Shown here: in pieces, positions 1 to 7,789 of the stretch
Layout: every line of letters begins with the position of its first letter
Position numbering within the stretch: the first letter of the stretch is position 1
Assembly (NCBI GenBank): GCA_963844865.1
Contig: CAWJPY010000001.1
Location: forward strand, 124,001 to 188,000
Direction: 5' to 3'
DNA: 64,000 nt
DNA from: CAWJPY01 sp963844865
Lineage (GTDB): Bacteria; Acidobacteriota; Thermoanaerobaculia; Thermoanaerobaculales; Sulfomarinibacteraceae
Position numbers and translations under genes: made by a program
Notes under the pieces: generated by a model
The model's database searches: none
What the model saw: only the letters and a program-made list of their open reading frames with translations
What the model was told of the DNA's origin: nothing

Positions 1-1005
1 GATGTGGTCGCCCTGGGCCGGCCGCTCGTGGCCGATCCGGATCTGCCCCGCAAGATGCGGGAGGGCCGCGACGAGGACATCATGTCGTGCGGGGCGTGCC
101 TCCAGGGATGCCTGGCCAAGGTCAAGGGGGGCGGGCCCATCGGCTGCATCGTCAACCCCGAGATCGGCCACGAGGCCGAGTGGCCCCTGCCGGCCGCGGC
201 CGTCGGCGAGCGCCTCGTGGTGATCGGTGGAGGTCCGGCGGGAATGGAGGCGGCGCTGACGGCGCAGCTGGCGGGGTACAGCGTCACCCTCCTCGAGCGG
301 CGCGGATCGCTCGGCGGACAGTTCACGCTCGCCCCGCTGACCACCGGCAAGGAGGCCATGGAGCGGCCGCTGCGGTCCCTGATCACCGCGGTGGAGCGAT
401 CCGGCGTGGAGATCCGCACCGGGGTGGAAGCAGCGGCAGCGGAGGTTCTCGAGCTCGGTCCTTCCCACGTCATCGTCGGCACCGGCTCGCGTCCGATGAT
501 CCCGCCCATCCCCGGTCTCGACGACCCGCTCACGGCCGAGGAGGTGCTCACCGGTGTCCGCGAGCCGGGCCACCGCGTGCTCATCCTGGGCGGCGGTCTG
601 GTGGGAATCGAGATGGCGGAGCACCTGGCCCGGGCCGGCCACGAGGTGGTGGTCGTCGAACTCCTCGACGACGTCGCCCGGGACATGGAGGCGATCACCC
701 GCAAGATGACGCTGAAACGGCTGGAGTCTCTGCCGGTGGAGATCTTCACGTCCACGCGGCTCGTCCGCTCCTCGGACGGCGAAGCGTTCACACGTAGCGC
801 AGGTGGCGGTGACGAGAGATCCATCGGTCGCTTCGACTCCCTGCTGGTCGCGATCGGCCACCGCTCGCACGATCCTCTGTCCGAGGAGCTCCGATCGGCC
901 GGCGTCACCGTGACGGTCATCGGCGATGCTCATGAGCCCCGACAGATCTTCGATGCTGTCCACGCCGGCCGCGATGCGGTGGACGCCCTCCTGCGGGGAG
1001 CGTGA
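1..1005 (+). CDS. Old Yellow Enzyme/2,4-dienoyl-CoA reductase-type oxidoreductase, C-terminal part (5' truncated by window)
   Basis: Frame 1 is open from the first base, and the first residues DVVALGRPLVADPDLP match the end of the OYE TIM barrel, so the FMN barrel lies outside the window. A Cys cluster with spacing C-x2-C-x3-C-x11-C follows (CGACLQGC onward, about residues 30-50 of the visible part); this is the [4Fe-4S] ligand set of the dienoyl-CoA reductase/trimethylamine dehydrogenase family. Two Rossmann glycine motifs, VVIGGGPAGMEAA and VLILGGGLVGIE, mark the FAD and NAD(P)H domains. In this family electrons pass from NAD(P)H through FAD and the cluster to FMN, which reduces an enoyl-type substrate. 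The actual substrate cannot be told from the fragment. The stop is at 1003-1005. Confidence 0.9.
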   Translation, partial: DVVALGRPLVADPDLPRKMREGRDEDIMSCGACLQGCLAKVKGGGPIGCIVNPEIGHEAEWPLPAAAVGERLVVIGGGPAGMEAALTAQLAGYSVTLLERRGSLGGQFTLAPLTTGKEAMERPLRSLITAVERSGVEIRTGVEAAAAEVLELGPSHVIVGTGSRPMIPPIPGLDDPLTAEEVLTGVREPGHRVLILGGGLVGIEMAEHLARAGHEVVVVELLDDVARDMEAITRKMTLKRLESLPVEIFTSTRLVRSSDGEAFTRSAGGGDERSIGRFDSLLVAIGHRSHDPLSEELRSAGVTVTVIGDAHEPRQIFDAVHAGRDAVDALLRGA

Positions 1006-1197
1006 GGGCAGATCGCAGTGCCGAGGAATGCGGTGCGCCCGCGGGGCCACGAACACCCGTGCTGCTGTATCCTGCAGAGATGGTGGTCCCGTAACCTCGC
1101 AAAACGCATCTCCGCCGCACCACCGGCGTGGCCATAGTCGGGCAACCGCGAGGGAACAGGACTTGCAGAGTGGCCCAACGAACGCCGGGAGGCGACC

Positions 1198-1563
1198 ATG
1201 GCACACATGATCCTGGTGGTGGATGACGAGGACGATGTGCGGACCTTCCTCAGCGGCGTCCTGGAGCGAGCGGGGTATCGGACGGCGGTGGCCGCTGACG
1301 GTGAGGAGGCCTTCGACCTCGTCGAGCAGGAGAGGCCGGCGGTGATCATCCTCGACCTCCAGATGCCCAATCAGACCGGGACCCAGTTCTACCGCAGGCT
1401 CCACAACCACCACGAGCTGGCGGACATCCCGGTGATCGTGGTCAGCGGAATCGCGGGACGTCACCTGGCGGTGCGGGAGCCGTTCGCCGTCTTCGACAAG
1501 CCGATCGACCCGGACGAGTTCATCGCCGCGGTCGAGAGGGCCGCCGGCGAGGTCGTGGCGTAG
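1198..1563 (+). CDS. stand-alone response regulator receiver (CheY-like)
   Basis: This 121-residue protein is a single receiver domain with no output domain. It begins MAHMILVVDDEDD, which supplies the acidic pocket. The phospho-acceptor Asp lies in IILDLQMP and the conserved Lys in FDKP, and a Ser in VVSG occupies the switch position. The start follows GGGAGGCGACC at a workable ribosome-binding distance. It converges on the receiver gene at 1596-2135, which ends the redox-complex operon, and resembles it in length and style, so it may belong to the same phosphorelay. That link is inference. Confidence 0.88.
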   Translation: MAHMILVVDDEDDVRTFLSGVLERAGYRTAVAADGEEAFDLVEQERPAVIILDLQMPNQTGTQFYRRLHNHHELADIPVIVVSGIAGRHLAVREPFAVFDKPIDPDEFIAAVERAAGEVVA

Positions 1564-1595
1564 CCGGACCCGGAAGGTCTCGCGACCCCGAGTCT

Positions 1596-2135
1596 CTATG
1601 AAGCTCCTCGCTCCTTCTCGAGGGCTTCCTGGATTCTCTTGAGGGTCGCGATATCGGCATCGCCGAGGCGGGTGGAGATGTCCGATCGGAGGCGATCCGG
1701 TTCGTCCATCCCTGCCTCCTGATCGAGGGGGGCGAGACCGAGGATCTTCCTGACGTTGTTGAGGAACCTCTCCGGACTGACCGGCTTCTCGAGATAGGTG
1801 AGGGGGCCGGCCATGATCTTGCTCGAGAAGATCTCGTCGAAGTCGTCCTTGCCCAGGTCGTCTCTCGCGTGGGCCGTGACGATCATGATCGGGATCCTGG
1901 CCCAGTCCCGATTCTTGCGCAGCTCGTACAAGAACCTGATCCCGGACTTACCGGGCATGACCAAGTCGAGGGAGATGAAGTCCGGCCTCCTCTCCTTGAC
2001 CGCCTGCAGCGCCTCGTTGCCGTCCGAGGCGGTCATCACGTTGAAGCCGGCGCGCTCGAGGATGCCGGAGAAGTACGCGATGACGTCGGGCTCGTCGTCC
2101 ACGATCAGGATCGTCTTGTCCTCGGGACGGGTCAT
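1596..2135 (-). CDS. response regulator receiver with short C-terminal tail
   Basis: This 179-residue protein has a receiver domain over about residues 8-130: ILIVDDEPD acidic pocket, Asp in FISLDLVMP, Thr in MIVTAH and Lys in YLEKP. A charged tail of about 45 residues follows that matches no DNA-binding fold I recognise. The start codon overlaps the stop of the upstream histidine kinase by 4 nt (ATGA), so it is the last gene of the redox-complex/phosphorelay operon. It is probably phosphorylated by that kinase. The output is unknown; it may act by protein contact. Confidence 0.88.
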   Translation of the reverse strand: MTRPEDKTILIVDDEPDVIAYFSGILERAGFNVMTASDGNEALQAVKERRPDFISLDLVMPGKSGIRFLYELRKNRDWARIPIMIVTAHARDDLGKDDFDEIFSSKIMAGPLTYLEKPVSPERFLNNVRKILGLAPLDQEAGMDEPDRLRSDISTRLGDADIATLKRIQEALEKERGAS

Positions 2136-3943
2136 TGCTCTCTCCCTCCTTGCTTGGGGCGATCACCGTGCGCGGTCAGCGCGGGGAGACGGTGACGCGG
2201 AAAGAGGAGGCGAACCGTCGAGCCAACGCCGGGCGTCGACTCGATGTCTACGTTGCCTCCGTGCTCGGTGACCGTCTTCTTGGTCACCAGCAGACCGAGG
2301 CCGGTGCCGGCGGTTCCCTTGGTCGTGAAGAAGCTGGTGAACACCTTGCGCGTGATCTCGGCGTCCATGCCGCAGCCGTTGTCCTCGACCTCGAACTCGA
2401 GACACCCGCGTCGATCTCGGGTTCGAACCACGACTCGGCCTCCATCGCGGTCGCTCACGAGGCAGGCGTCGATCGCGTTCGAGATCAGGTTGGCCAGGCA
2501 ACGGTGAATGCCGTCGGCGTCCAGGTTCGCGGCCCGGATCCCCTCCTGGAGCTCGCTGGAGATCACCACGCCCTTCTCGCGCGCCGCCTCCTCGAACAGA
2601 GCCACCACGTCCTTCACGAGGGCATTCGGATCGGTGGGTGCGACCTTCGCCTCGCGGCCCTTCGCGAAGCTCAGAAACTCGCGTACGAAGGTCGTGATCT
2701 TGTGGAAGTTCCGATCGAGCATCTCCCAGCCCTGCTGGAGCTTGTCTCGCCGGTCCTCCTCGATCCCCCAGCGCACCAGGAACATCCCACCCTCCAGCCC
2801 GGTCAGGATGTTCTTGACCCCGTGGGCGAGCCCGGCCACGGTCTGGCCGACGGCCGCCAGCCGCTCCGCATCCAGCTTCTCCCGCTCGAGCCTCTTGACG
2901 TCCCGCAGGTCCTGCAGGAAGCCCGCGGTGCCGAGCGTCCGGTCACCGCGACGGACCACCACGCCGGCAAAGCGAACGGGAATCTCGACGTTCCCGGCTC
3001 GTATCGTGGTCTCGCGCAGGATCGAGCTGCTTCCCCCGTCACCCAGCACAGCCAGGAACTCCGCCGGGTAGACGCGCTCCAGCTCGGTACTCCCCCGCAT
3101 CTCATCCGCGGTGACGCCGAGCAGGGCCTCGGCCGCAGGGTTGAGCACGGTGATTCGCCTCTCGGCATCGGTGGCGACGATGGCGTCGAACGACTGATCG
3201 ATGGTGCTGGCCAAGAACTGCCGCTCCCGCTCCAGCGCCGCCTCGAGGACCTCGACGTCGGTGACATCGTGCAGGATCTCGATGATGTACTCGATCGGCT
3301 CTCCCTTGCGGGCCAGGGGCGCGGTGGTCACTACGTAGGACGCCTGCTGTCCGTCCTTCCGACGTGCGACGGAGCGGGCGCTGTGGACCCCTCCGTCCTC
3401 GAGGCTGCGCAGCGCGGGGCAGCCCGGGCAGCGCTCATCGGTGTTCTTGTACGCCTCGTGGCAGAGCTTGCCCACCTGGTCGCCAAACGTCGTGCGCAGC
3501 AGCTCGTTGGTGCGTACGATGCGCAGCCGGCGATCGAGCACGGCGACGTAGCATGGAACCCGCTCGAACAGGATCTGGTGCTCGCGCTCGAGGTGCTTGC
3601 TCTGGGTGACGTCGGTGGCCATGGTGAGGACGTAGGCCACACGGCCGTCCTCCCCGGGCACCGGAACGCAGTGGACGACGTAGTGCCCGTGCCGGCCCGC
3701 CTTGTCGACCCAGACCTCGGTCGTGGTGCGGCTCCGTCCGTCCGCGAAGACCCGAGCTGCCTCACACCCTTCGCAGCGGGTGCTGCAGCCGCGGAGAACG
3801 TCGTAGCATCGCCGGTTCTCCCACTCCCCGAAGACACTGGCGAGCCGCCGGTTGGCCTTGACGATGCGGTACTCACGGTCGAGCACGCCGAGGATCTGCG
3901 GGACCTCCTCGAAGAGGTGCGACTGGATCCAGGAGTCGATCAT
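2132..3943 (-). CDS. PAS-domain sensor histidine kinase with cysteine-rich PAS modules
   Basis: I place the start at the ATG at 3943, because it overlaps the preceding receiver stop (ATGA) and the frame upstream is a shadow of that gene. The 603-residue product has three PAS-like domains (about 10-115, 122-228 and 240-350) and no membrane segment. These are followed by an H-box with His374 in GLAHGVKN and a HATPase domain with NLISNAID, DNGCGM and GTGLGL. PAS1 carries a Cys set (C46, C53, C57, C60) and PAS2 another (C161, C172, C175), each in the form C-Y/H-x-V/A ending CxxC. These may sense redox state or bind metal or a cofactor; that is inference. The operon context suggests it senses the status of the neighbouring electron-transfer complex. 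Confidence 0.9.
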   Translation of the reverse strand: MIDSWIQSHLFEEVPQILGVLDREYRIVKANRRLASVFGEWENRRCYDVLRGCSTRCEGCEAARVFADGRSRTTTEVWVDKAGRHGHYVVHCVPVPGEDGRVAYVLTMATDVTQSKHLEREHQILFERVPCYVAVLDRRLRIVRTNELLRTTFGDQVGKLCHEAYKNTDERCPGCPALRSLEDGGVHSARSVARRKDGQQASYVVTTAPLARKGEPIEYIIEILHDVTDVEVLEAALERERQFLASTIDQSFDAIVATDAERRITVLNPAAEALLGVTADEMRGSTELERVYPAEFLAVLGDGGSSSILRETTIRAGNVEIPVRFAGVVVRRGDRTLGTAGFLQDLRDVKRLEREKLDAERLAAVGQTVAGLAHGVKNILTGLEGGMFLVRWGIEEDRRDKLQQGWEMLDRNFHKITTFVREFLSFAKGREAKVAPTDPNALVKDVVALFEEAAREKGVVISSELQEGIRAANLDADGIHRCLANLISNAIDACLVSDRDGGRVVVRTRDRRGCLEFEVEDNGCGMDAEITRKVFTSFFTTKGTAGTGLGLLVTKKTVTEHGGNVDIESTPGVGSTVRLLFPRHRLPALTAHGDRPKQGGREQ

Positions 3944-4368
3944 GTCGTTGCCCTCCGCGAGCGCGCCGCCATCTCCACGGTTGCCACGAAGGCGTCGGCG
4001 TTGGGAGGCTTCTCGATGTACTCGTACGGACCGGCGACCGGCTCGTCGATCGGTTCGTCCGGCGGGAAGGTGATGTGCGGCTTGAGGGCGCTGATGAAGA
4101 CCACCGGCGTCTGGTCGATCTCCTCGTCGGCGCGGATTCTCCGTAGCAGGGCGGTTCCGCTCTCCTCGGGCATCACGATGTCGATGCACGCGACGTCCGG
4201 GTGCACCCGCTTGATCAGCTCGAACCCTTCAGCGGCGCTGGCCGCGGTGTAGGCCCGGTGGCCGCGCCTCTCCAGCACCGCCGCCAGATAGGCCGCCACG
4301 TCGGGTTCGTCGTCGATGATGATCACCGACAGGGGGCCTGCGCCGCTCTCATCTCGCTTCCCCTTCAT
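3940..4368 (-). CDS. stand-alone response regulator receiver
   Basis: The 142-residue product is a receiver domain only: IIIDDEPD acidic pocket, Asp in CIDIVMPEESG, Ser in VFISAL and Lys in YIEKP. I chose the ATG at 4368 because it forms an ATGA overlap with the stop of the cytochrome fusion gene; an upstream in-frame extension of 28 residues would lie inside that gene. The loop before the conserved Lys is longer than usual and Pro-rich (PDEPIDEPVAGP). Its stop overlaps the kinase start in the same way, so receiver and kinase are translationally coupled. Confidence 0.88.
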   Translation of the reverse strand: MKGKRDESGAGPLSVIIIDDEPDVAAYLAAVLERRGHRAYTAASAAEGFELIKRVHPDVACIDIVMPEESGTALLRRIRADEEIDQTPVVFISALKPHITFPPDEPIDEPVAGPYEYIEKPPNADAFVATVEMAARSRRATT

Positions 4369-6251
4369 CCGCCACCTCGGGTGGCCAGCTCGTGGCTCTG
4401 CCGCTGGCGAGCGAGAGTCGCCATCTGGACCTTGCCGGCTTCGTGATGGCACGTGGCGCAGTCACCGTGGTGCGGCCGCTCCAGCTCCGCGGCGCGCTCC
4501 TTGTGGCATGGGATGCACAGATTGTGCATGGCGTCCATGTATCCGGCGGCCGCCCGATAGCGCTCCGGATCCTCGGGCTCGATCCTCGACTTTTCACGGT
4601 TGATGGCGAGCTCGTGGCGGTGGCAGCCTTCGGCCGTGCAGCCCACCGTCGTCTCCGCACACCTCGGTCCCGCCTGGGGCGGGTGACAGACCACACACGG
4701 TTTGCGGTGCTCACGCTCCTCGATCGTGCGGACGTGACCATCGTGGTCGAAGATGCTCGTGGGCGACCACATGTCCCGGTGACAGCTCCAGCACGGTGTG
4801 TCCTCGTCGAGCGGCAGCGCCATGTGGTGACAGACCGGGCACGACTCCTCGCCCCCCAGCTTGTCCTCGTGCTTGCGGTGAGGGAAGCGGACAACCTCGC
4901 CGGCCCGGTCACCGTCGATCAGGAGAACGTCACGGCCGCGCGGCCGACTGACCGCCTCGGGGACGGCGGAGGCGCCGAACAGGGCGGCCCGGGGCAGCAG
5001 CCCGAAGGCGACCGCCGCGCCGAAGACGAAGGCCAGCGAGTAGCGCTTGAAGCCGCCGAGCACGGAGCCGTCCCGAAACACGCCGGAGACTCTGTCCCGC
5101 TCTGGAGGTGAGAACCTCGTGTCCCGGTCATCGAGCTCGGGTTCGGGCTGCCACACCTCATAGTGCTCCACGAGAAACATCCAGATCAGCACGGCGATCC
5201 CCGGGACGAGGCCCAGGCTCATCAGCAGCTCCAGGGCCGACGGGAAGTAGGTCGTTCCGGTGGGGGCGATCGTCGCCAGCCCGGCAACGCTCACCCGGTT
5301 GAGGACGAACCCGACCACCACAGCGAGCGCCACCAACCCGAGCAGGGTCCGGTTCTCCCGGACCCGGCGCCACTGCAGCAGCAGCGACGGCACCAGGAGC
5401 AGCGGCACCATCTCGAACCAGAACAGGGCGCCGCTCCAGCTCCGCTCGATCAGGTAGGCAACGTCTCCCCGGACAACGAGATCGACCAGGCGGATCGCCA
5501 TGAACAGCCACACCACCAGGGCCAGGAAGCGGCCGAGGTGCTGCAGCTGGCGGTCGTTGACTTTCCTGCGATACAGGAAGTTCGCGATGTACGACTCGAC
5601 GATGACCGCCGCCAGGCCCATGGCCACGCAGGAGACGAAGAACTGGACGTTGATGATCGGCGTGTAGAACAGGGGGTGCAGCCGATGCGGCATGATGGCG
5701 AACAGGGTGCCCAGGGACGACTGGTGGAGCACCGACAGCGCGATGCCGAACACCACCAGGGGGATGGCCACGCGTCTGAGAAAGCCCAAGCAGAGATCGC
5801 ACAGCCGGGACTGCTCGCGGTGCTTCTCGAGGACCACCGGTGCAAACTCCAGCGCCAGCACCGTGAGGTAGAGCATGACGCACCAGGCGACCTCGAAGAG
5901 CGGTGAGTGGAGGTTCCAGAAGACCACGGGCCGCCAGATGTTCCACGGGATCCCGAGGTCGACGATGAGGCTGACCACGAAGAAGGTGTAGCCGAGGAAG
6001 CCGAGCAGCACCGCCCGCCGGGCCAGCAGATGGTACGGCTCCAGCCTGAAGATGTAGACCACCGCCGCGATCGTGAAGCCACCGGCGGCGAACGCGACGC
6101 CAGCCAGCTTGAGCCCGATCCACAGCCCCCACGGCGTCACATCGCTGAGATTGGTGGTGGCGCCGAGGCCGGTGGCAAAACGGGCGGCGAGCGCCACCAG
6201 CGCAGCGCCGACGACCGCCCACAGGATCGTCTTGACCACCCGGACTCTCAT
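4365..6251 (-). CDS. NrfD/HybB-type membrane quinone subunit fused to a six-heme c-type cytochrome
   Basis: The 628-residue protein has two parts. Residues about 8-420 contain ten or so hydrophobic helices with the look of the NrfD/PsrC/HybB (DsrP, HmcC) family, which exchanges electrons and protons with quinone. After the last helix (about 403-425) comes a domain of about 190 residues with six heme-attachment motifs: CPVCH471, CWSCH487, CVVCH519, the wide-spaced CTAEGCH538, CIPCH579 and CATCH598. In Dsr and Hmc complexes the NrfD-type subunit and the multiheme cytochrome are separate proteins, so this looks like a fusion of DsrP/HmcC-like and DsrJ/TmcA-like functions. The ATG at 6251 overlaps the ferredoxin stop by 4 nt. 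The heme domain is presumably periplasmic. Confidence 0.9.
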   Translation of the reverse strand: MRVRVVKTILWAVVGAALVALAARFATGLGATTNLSDVTPWGLWIGLKLAGVAFAAGGFTIAAVVYIFRLEPYHLLARRAVLLGFLGYTFFVVSLIVDLGIPWNIWRPVVFWNLHSPLFEVAWCVMLYLTVLALEFAPVVLEKHREQSRLCDLCLGFLRRVAIPLVVFGIALSVLHQSSLGTLFAIMPHRLHPLFYTPIINVQFFVSCVAMGLAAVIVESYIANFLYRRKVNDRQLQHLGRFLALVVWLFMAIRLVDLVVRGDVAYLIERSWSGALFWFEMVPLLLVPSLLLQWRRVRENRTLLGLVALAVVVGFVLNRVSVAGLATIAPTGTTYFPSALELLMSLGLVPGIAVLIWMFLVEHYEVWQPEPELDDRDTRFSPPERDRVSGVFRDGSVLGGFKRYSLAFVFGAAVAFGLLPRAALFGASAVPEAVSRPRGRDVLLIDGDRAGEVVRFPHRKHEDKLGGEESCPVCHHMALPLDEDTPCWSCHRDMWSPTSIFDHDGHVRTIEEREHRKPCVVCHPPQAGPRCAETTVGCTAEGCHRHELAINREKSRIEPEDPERYRAAAGYMDAMHNLCIPCHKERAAELERPHHGDCATCHHEAGKVQMATLARQRQSHELATRGGG

Positions 6252-7072
6252 GCCTCCCCCCCATCCTCCGGCTCGGAGCGCTGTGAAGAGCTCGGTGGCA
6301 CCTTTCCTCTCCCCTCCTCCTCCATGACCCGATCGCGGCGCCTGAGGAAAAGATAGGTCCCGGCCATCACGGCGCACGCGCTGACGAAGGTAGCGGGCAC
6401 CGTCGACAGGATGCGCTCGGTGGCGTGGGGATAGGGCTCGTCGCCCAGCGAGCCATACCGGGGGCCGAAGACGTCGTCCAGATTGACCTCGGAGAGGTAG
6501 AGGACCGAGGTGCCGCCGACCTGGTGCTCGCCCCAGATCCGGTTGGAGAAGTAGACCCCAGGGTTGTCGGCGATGCGTCGCCGCGCCTCATCGAGGGCCT
6601 CCTCGCGGCTCGTGAAGAACACCGTGGCCTCCTCCGGGCAGGCCTTGGTACAGGCAGGCTGATCGATGTCGCCCCGGCGCATGGCCTCGTAGCACATGGT
6701 GCACTTGCTGATGTAGGGGAAGTTCTTCTCCCACATGTAGCGGGGGATCTCGTACGGGCAGGCCATCATGCAGTAGCGACAGCCCATGCAGATCTCGCGA
6801 TCGTAGACCACGGGGCCGTCCGCGGTCTTGTGCAGGGCGCCGACCGGGCAGACGGCGGCGCAGGCCGGCTCCAGGCAGTGTCGGCACTGCAGGCGTACGT
6901 AGTGATCACCCGGTTCGTGCACAACCGAGGTGTAGCGGGCGCCGTTGAGCCCGTCGGGCTCCCGCCACCGGTAGCGCATGTCCGATGAGAGGTGGTTGAT
7001 CTCGACGCACGCGTCCACGCAGCGCTCACAACCGGTGCACCTGGTGGTGTCGGTGAGGATGGCGAAGCTCAT
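6248..7072 (-). CDS. ferredoxin-type subunit with four [4Fe-4S] sites (DsrO/HmcB-like), membrane anchored
   Basis: The start is the ATG at 7072, set by an ATGA overlap with the upstream cytochrome b gene. The 274-residue product carries four Cys clusters: CTGCERCVDACVE, CRHCLEPACAAVCP, CMGCRYCMMACPYEIP and the spaced CTMC...ACTKACP set, as in DsrO, HmcB, HybA and PsrB. These relay electrons between a catalytic or cytochrome module and an NrfD-type partner, which is the next gene. One hydrophobic helix near residues 225-245 (VPATFVSACAVMAGTYLFL) is a C-terminal anchor, as in HybA and HmcB. No twin-arginine signal is visible at the N-terminus, so its side of the membrane is uncertain. Confidence 0.9.
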   Translation of the reverse strand: MSFAILTDTTRCTGCERCVDACVEINHLSSDMRYRWREPDGLNGARYTSVVHEPGDHYVRLQCRHCLEPACAAVCPVGALHKTADGPVVYDREICMGCRYCMMACPYEIPRYMWEKNFPYISKCTMCYEAMRRGDIDQPACTKACPEEATVFFTSREEALDEARRRIADNPGVYFSNRIWGEHQVGGTSVLYLSEVNLDDVFGPRYGSLGDEPYPHATERILSTVPATFVSACAVMAGTYLFLRRRDRVMEEEGRGKVPPSSSQRSEPEDGGEA

Positions 7073-7770
7073 ATGGGCTGACCCTCCTTGCCGACCTGGC
7101 GAGCAACCGCCTCGGGGTAGCTGTCGGGGAAGCGCCACGCCAGCTCGGACGGCAACCTGGTCAACGGCAGCAACGCCATGTGGGCGAGCTTGGTGAAGGG
7201 AATGACCAGGAAGCAGACGCCGCCGCTCAGGACGTGCACGAGCATGGTGGGGTCGTAGGGAAACGGGTTGACGCCGGGGTGGGCGGCCAGAAATCCGGAC
7301 AGGAACGGGACCGTCAGCAACGCGGGCAGGGTCCAGTCCTGGGCCCTGCTGATGACCCTGGATGCACGTCCGGCCAACCGCGAGAGCAGCAGCGCCAACG
7401 CAGCCCCCACCGTCACCAGGGACAGCACGTCCGCGACGCCCCCGGGCAACGCCCACCACGAGAGGCCGAGGTTGGCGTCGATCAGCTGAATGTGAGCCCA
7501 CAGGAGGATCGGCGTGAGGATCACTCCGATGTGGAACAGGACCGAAAGTCCCGAGAAGAGCCGGTGTTGGCGCAGGTGGCGCAGGGGAACGATCCAGTCC
7601 ACAGTCTGGGCGGCGACGCGGCCCCAGGAGACGTCCTTGTGCTCGGTGAGCCGACGGGCTCGGGCGACACTCCACAGTGTCACGATCACGCTGCGCGCCA
7701 GCCCCAGCACCATGACGGCGAACGTGAAACGGAAGAACGGGCCACGCGCGAATGCCAGCCACTCATCCAT
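7069..7770 (-). CDS. NarI/DsrM/HmcE-like membrane cytochrome b subunit
   Basis: The 233-residue protein begins at the ATG at 7770, preceded by a strong AAGGAG sequence, 19 nt after the DsrK-like gene. It has about five hydrophobic helices, with His residues placed within or next to them (for example LFHIGVILTPILLWAHIQ and MLVHVLSGGVC). This pattern fits the respiratory nitrate reductase gamma/DsrM/HmcE family, which binds heme b and exchanges electrons with the quinone pool. In Hmc and Dsr complexes this subunit pairs with an HdrD-like protein, here encoded immediately upstream. The assignment rests on helix pattern and context. Confidence 0.82.
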   Translation of the reverse strand: MDEWLAFARGPFFRFTFAVMVLGLARSVIVTLWSVARARRLTEHKDVSWGRVAAQTVDWIVPLRHLRQHRLFSGLSVLFHIGVILTPILLWAHIQLIDANLGLSWWALPGGVADVLSLVTVGAALALLLSRLAGRASRVISRAQDWTLPALLTVPFLSGFLAAHPGVNPFPYDPTMLVHVLSGGVCFLVIPFTKLAHMALLPLTRLPSELAWRFPDSYPEAVARQVGKEGQPI

Positions 7771-7789
7771 TGCTCCTTCTCTCCCTCCC

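Noticed and set aside
3944..4189. 82-residue N-terminal extension of the PAS kinase
   Set aside because: It is a shadow of the receiver gene; the ATGA overlap at 3940-3943 is the natural start.
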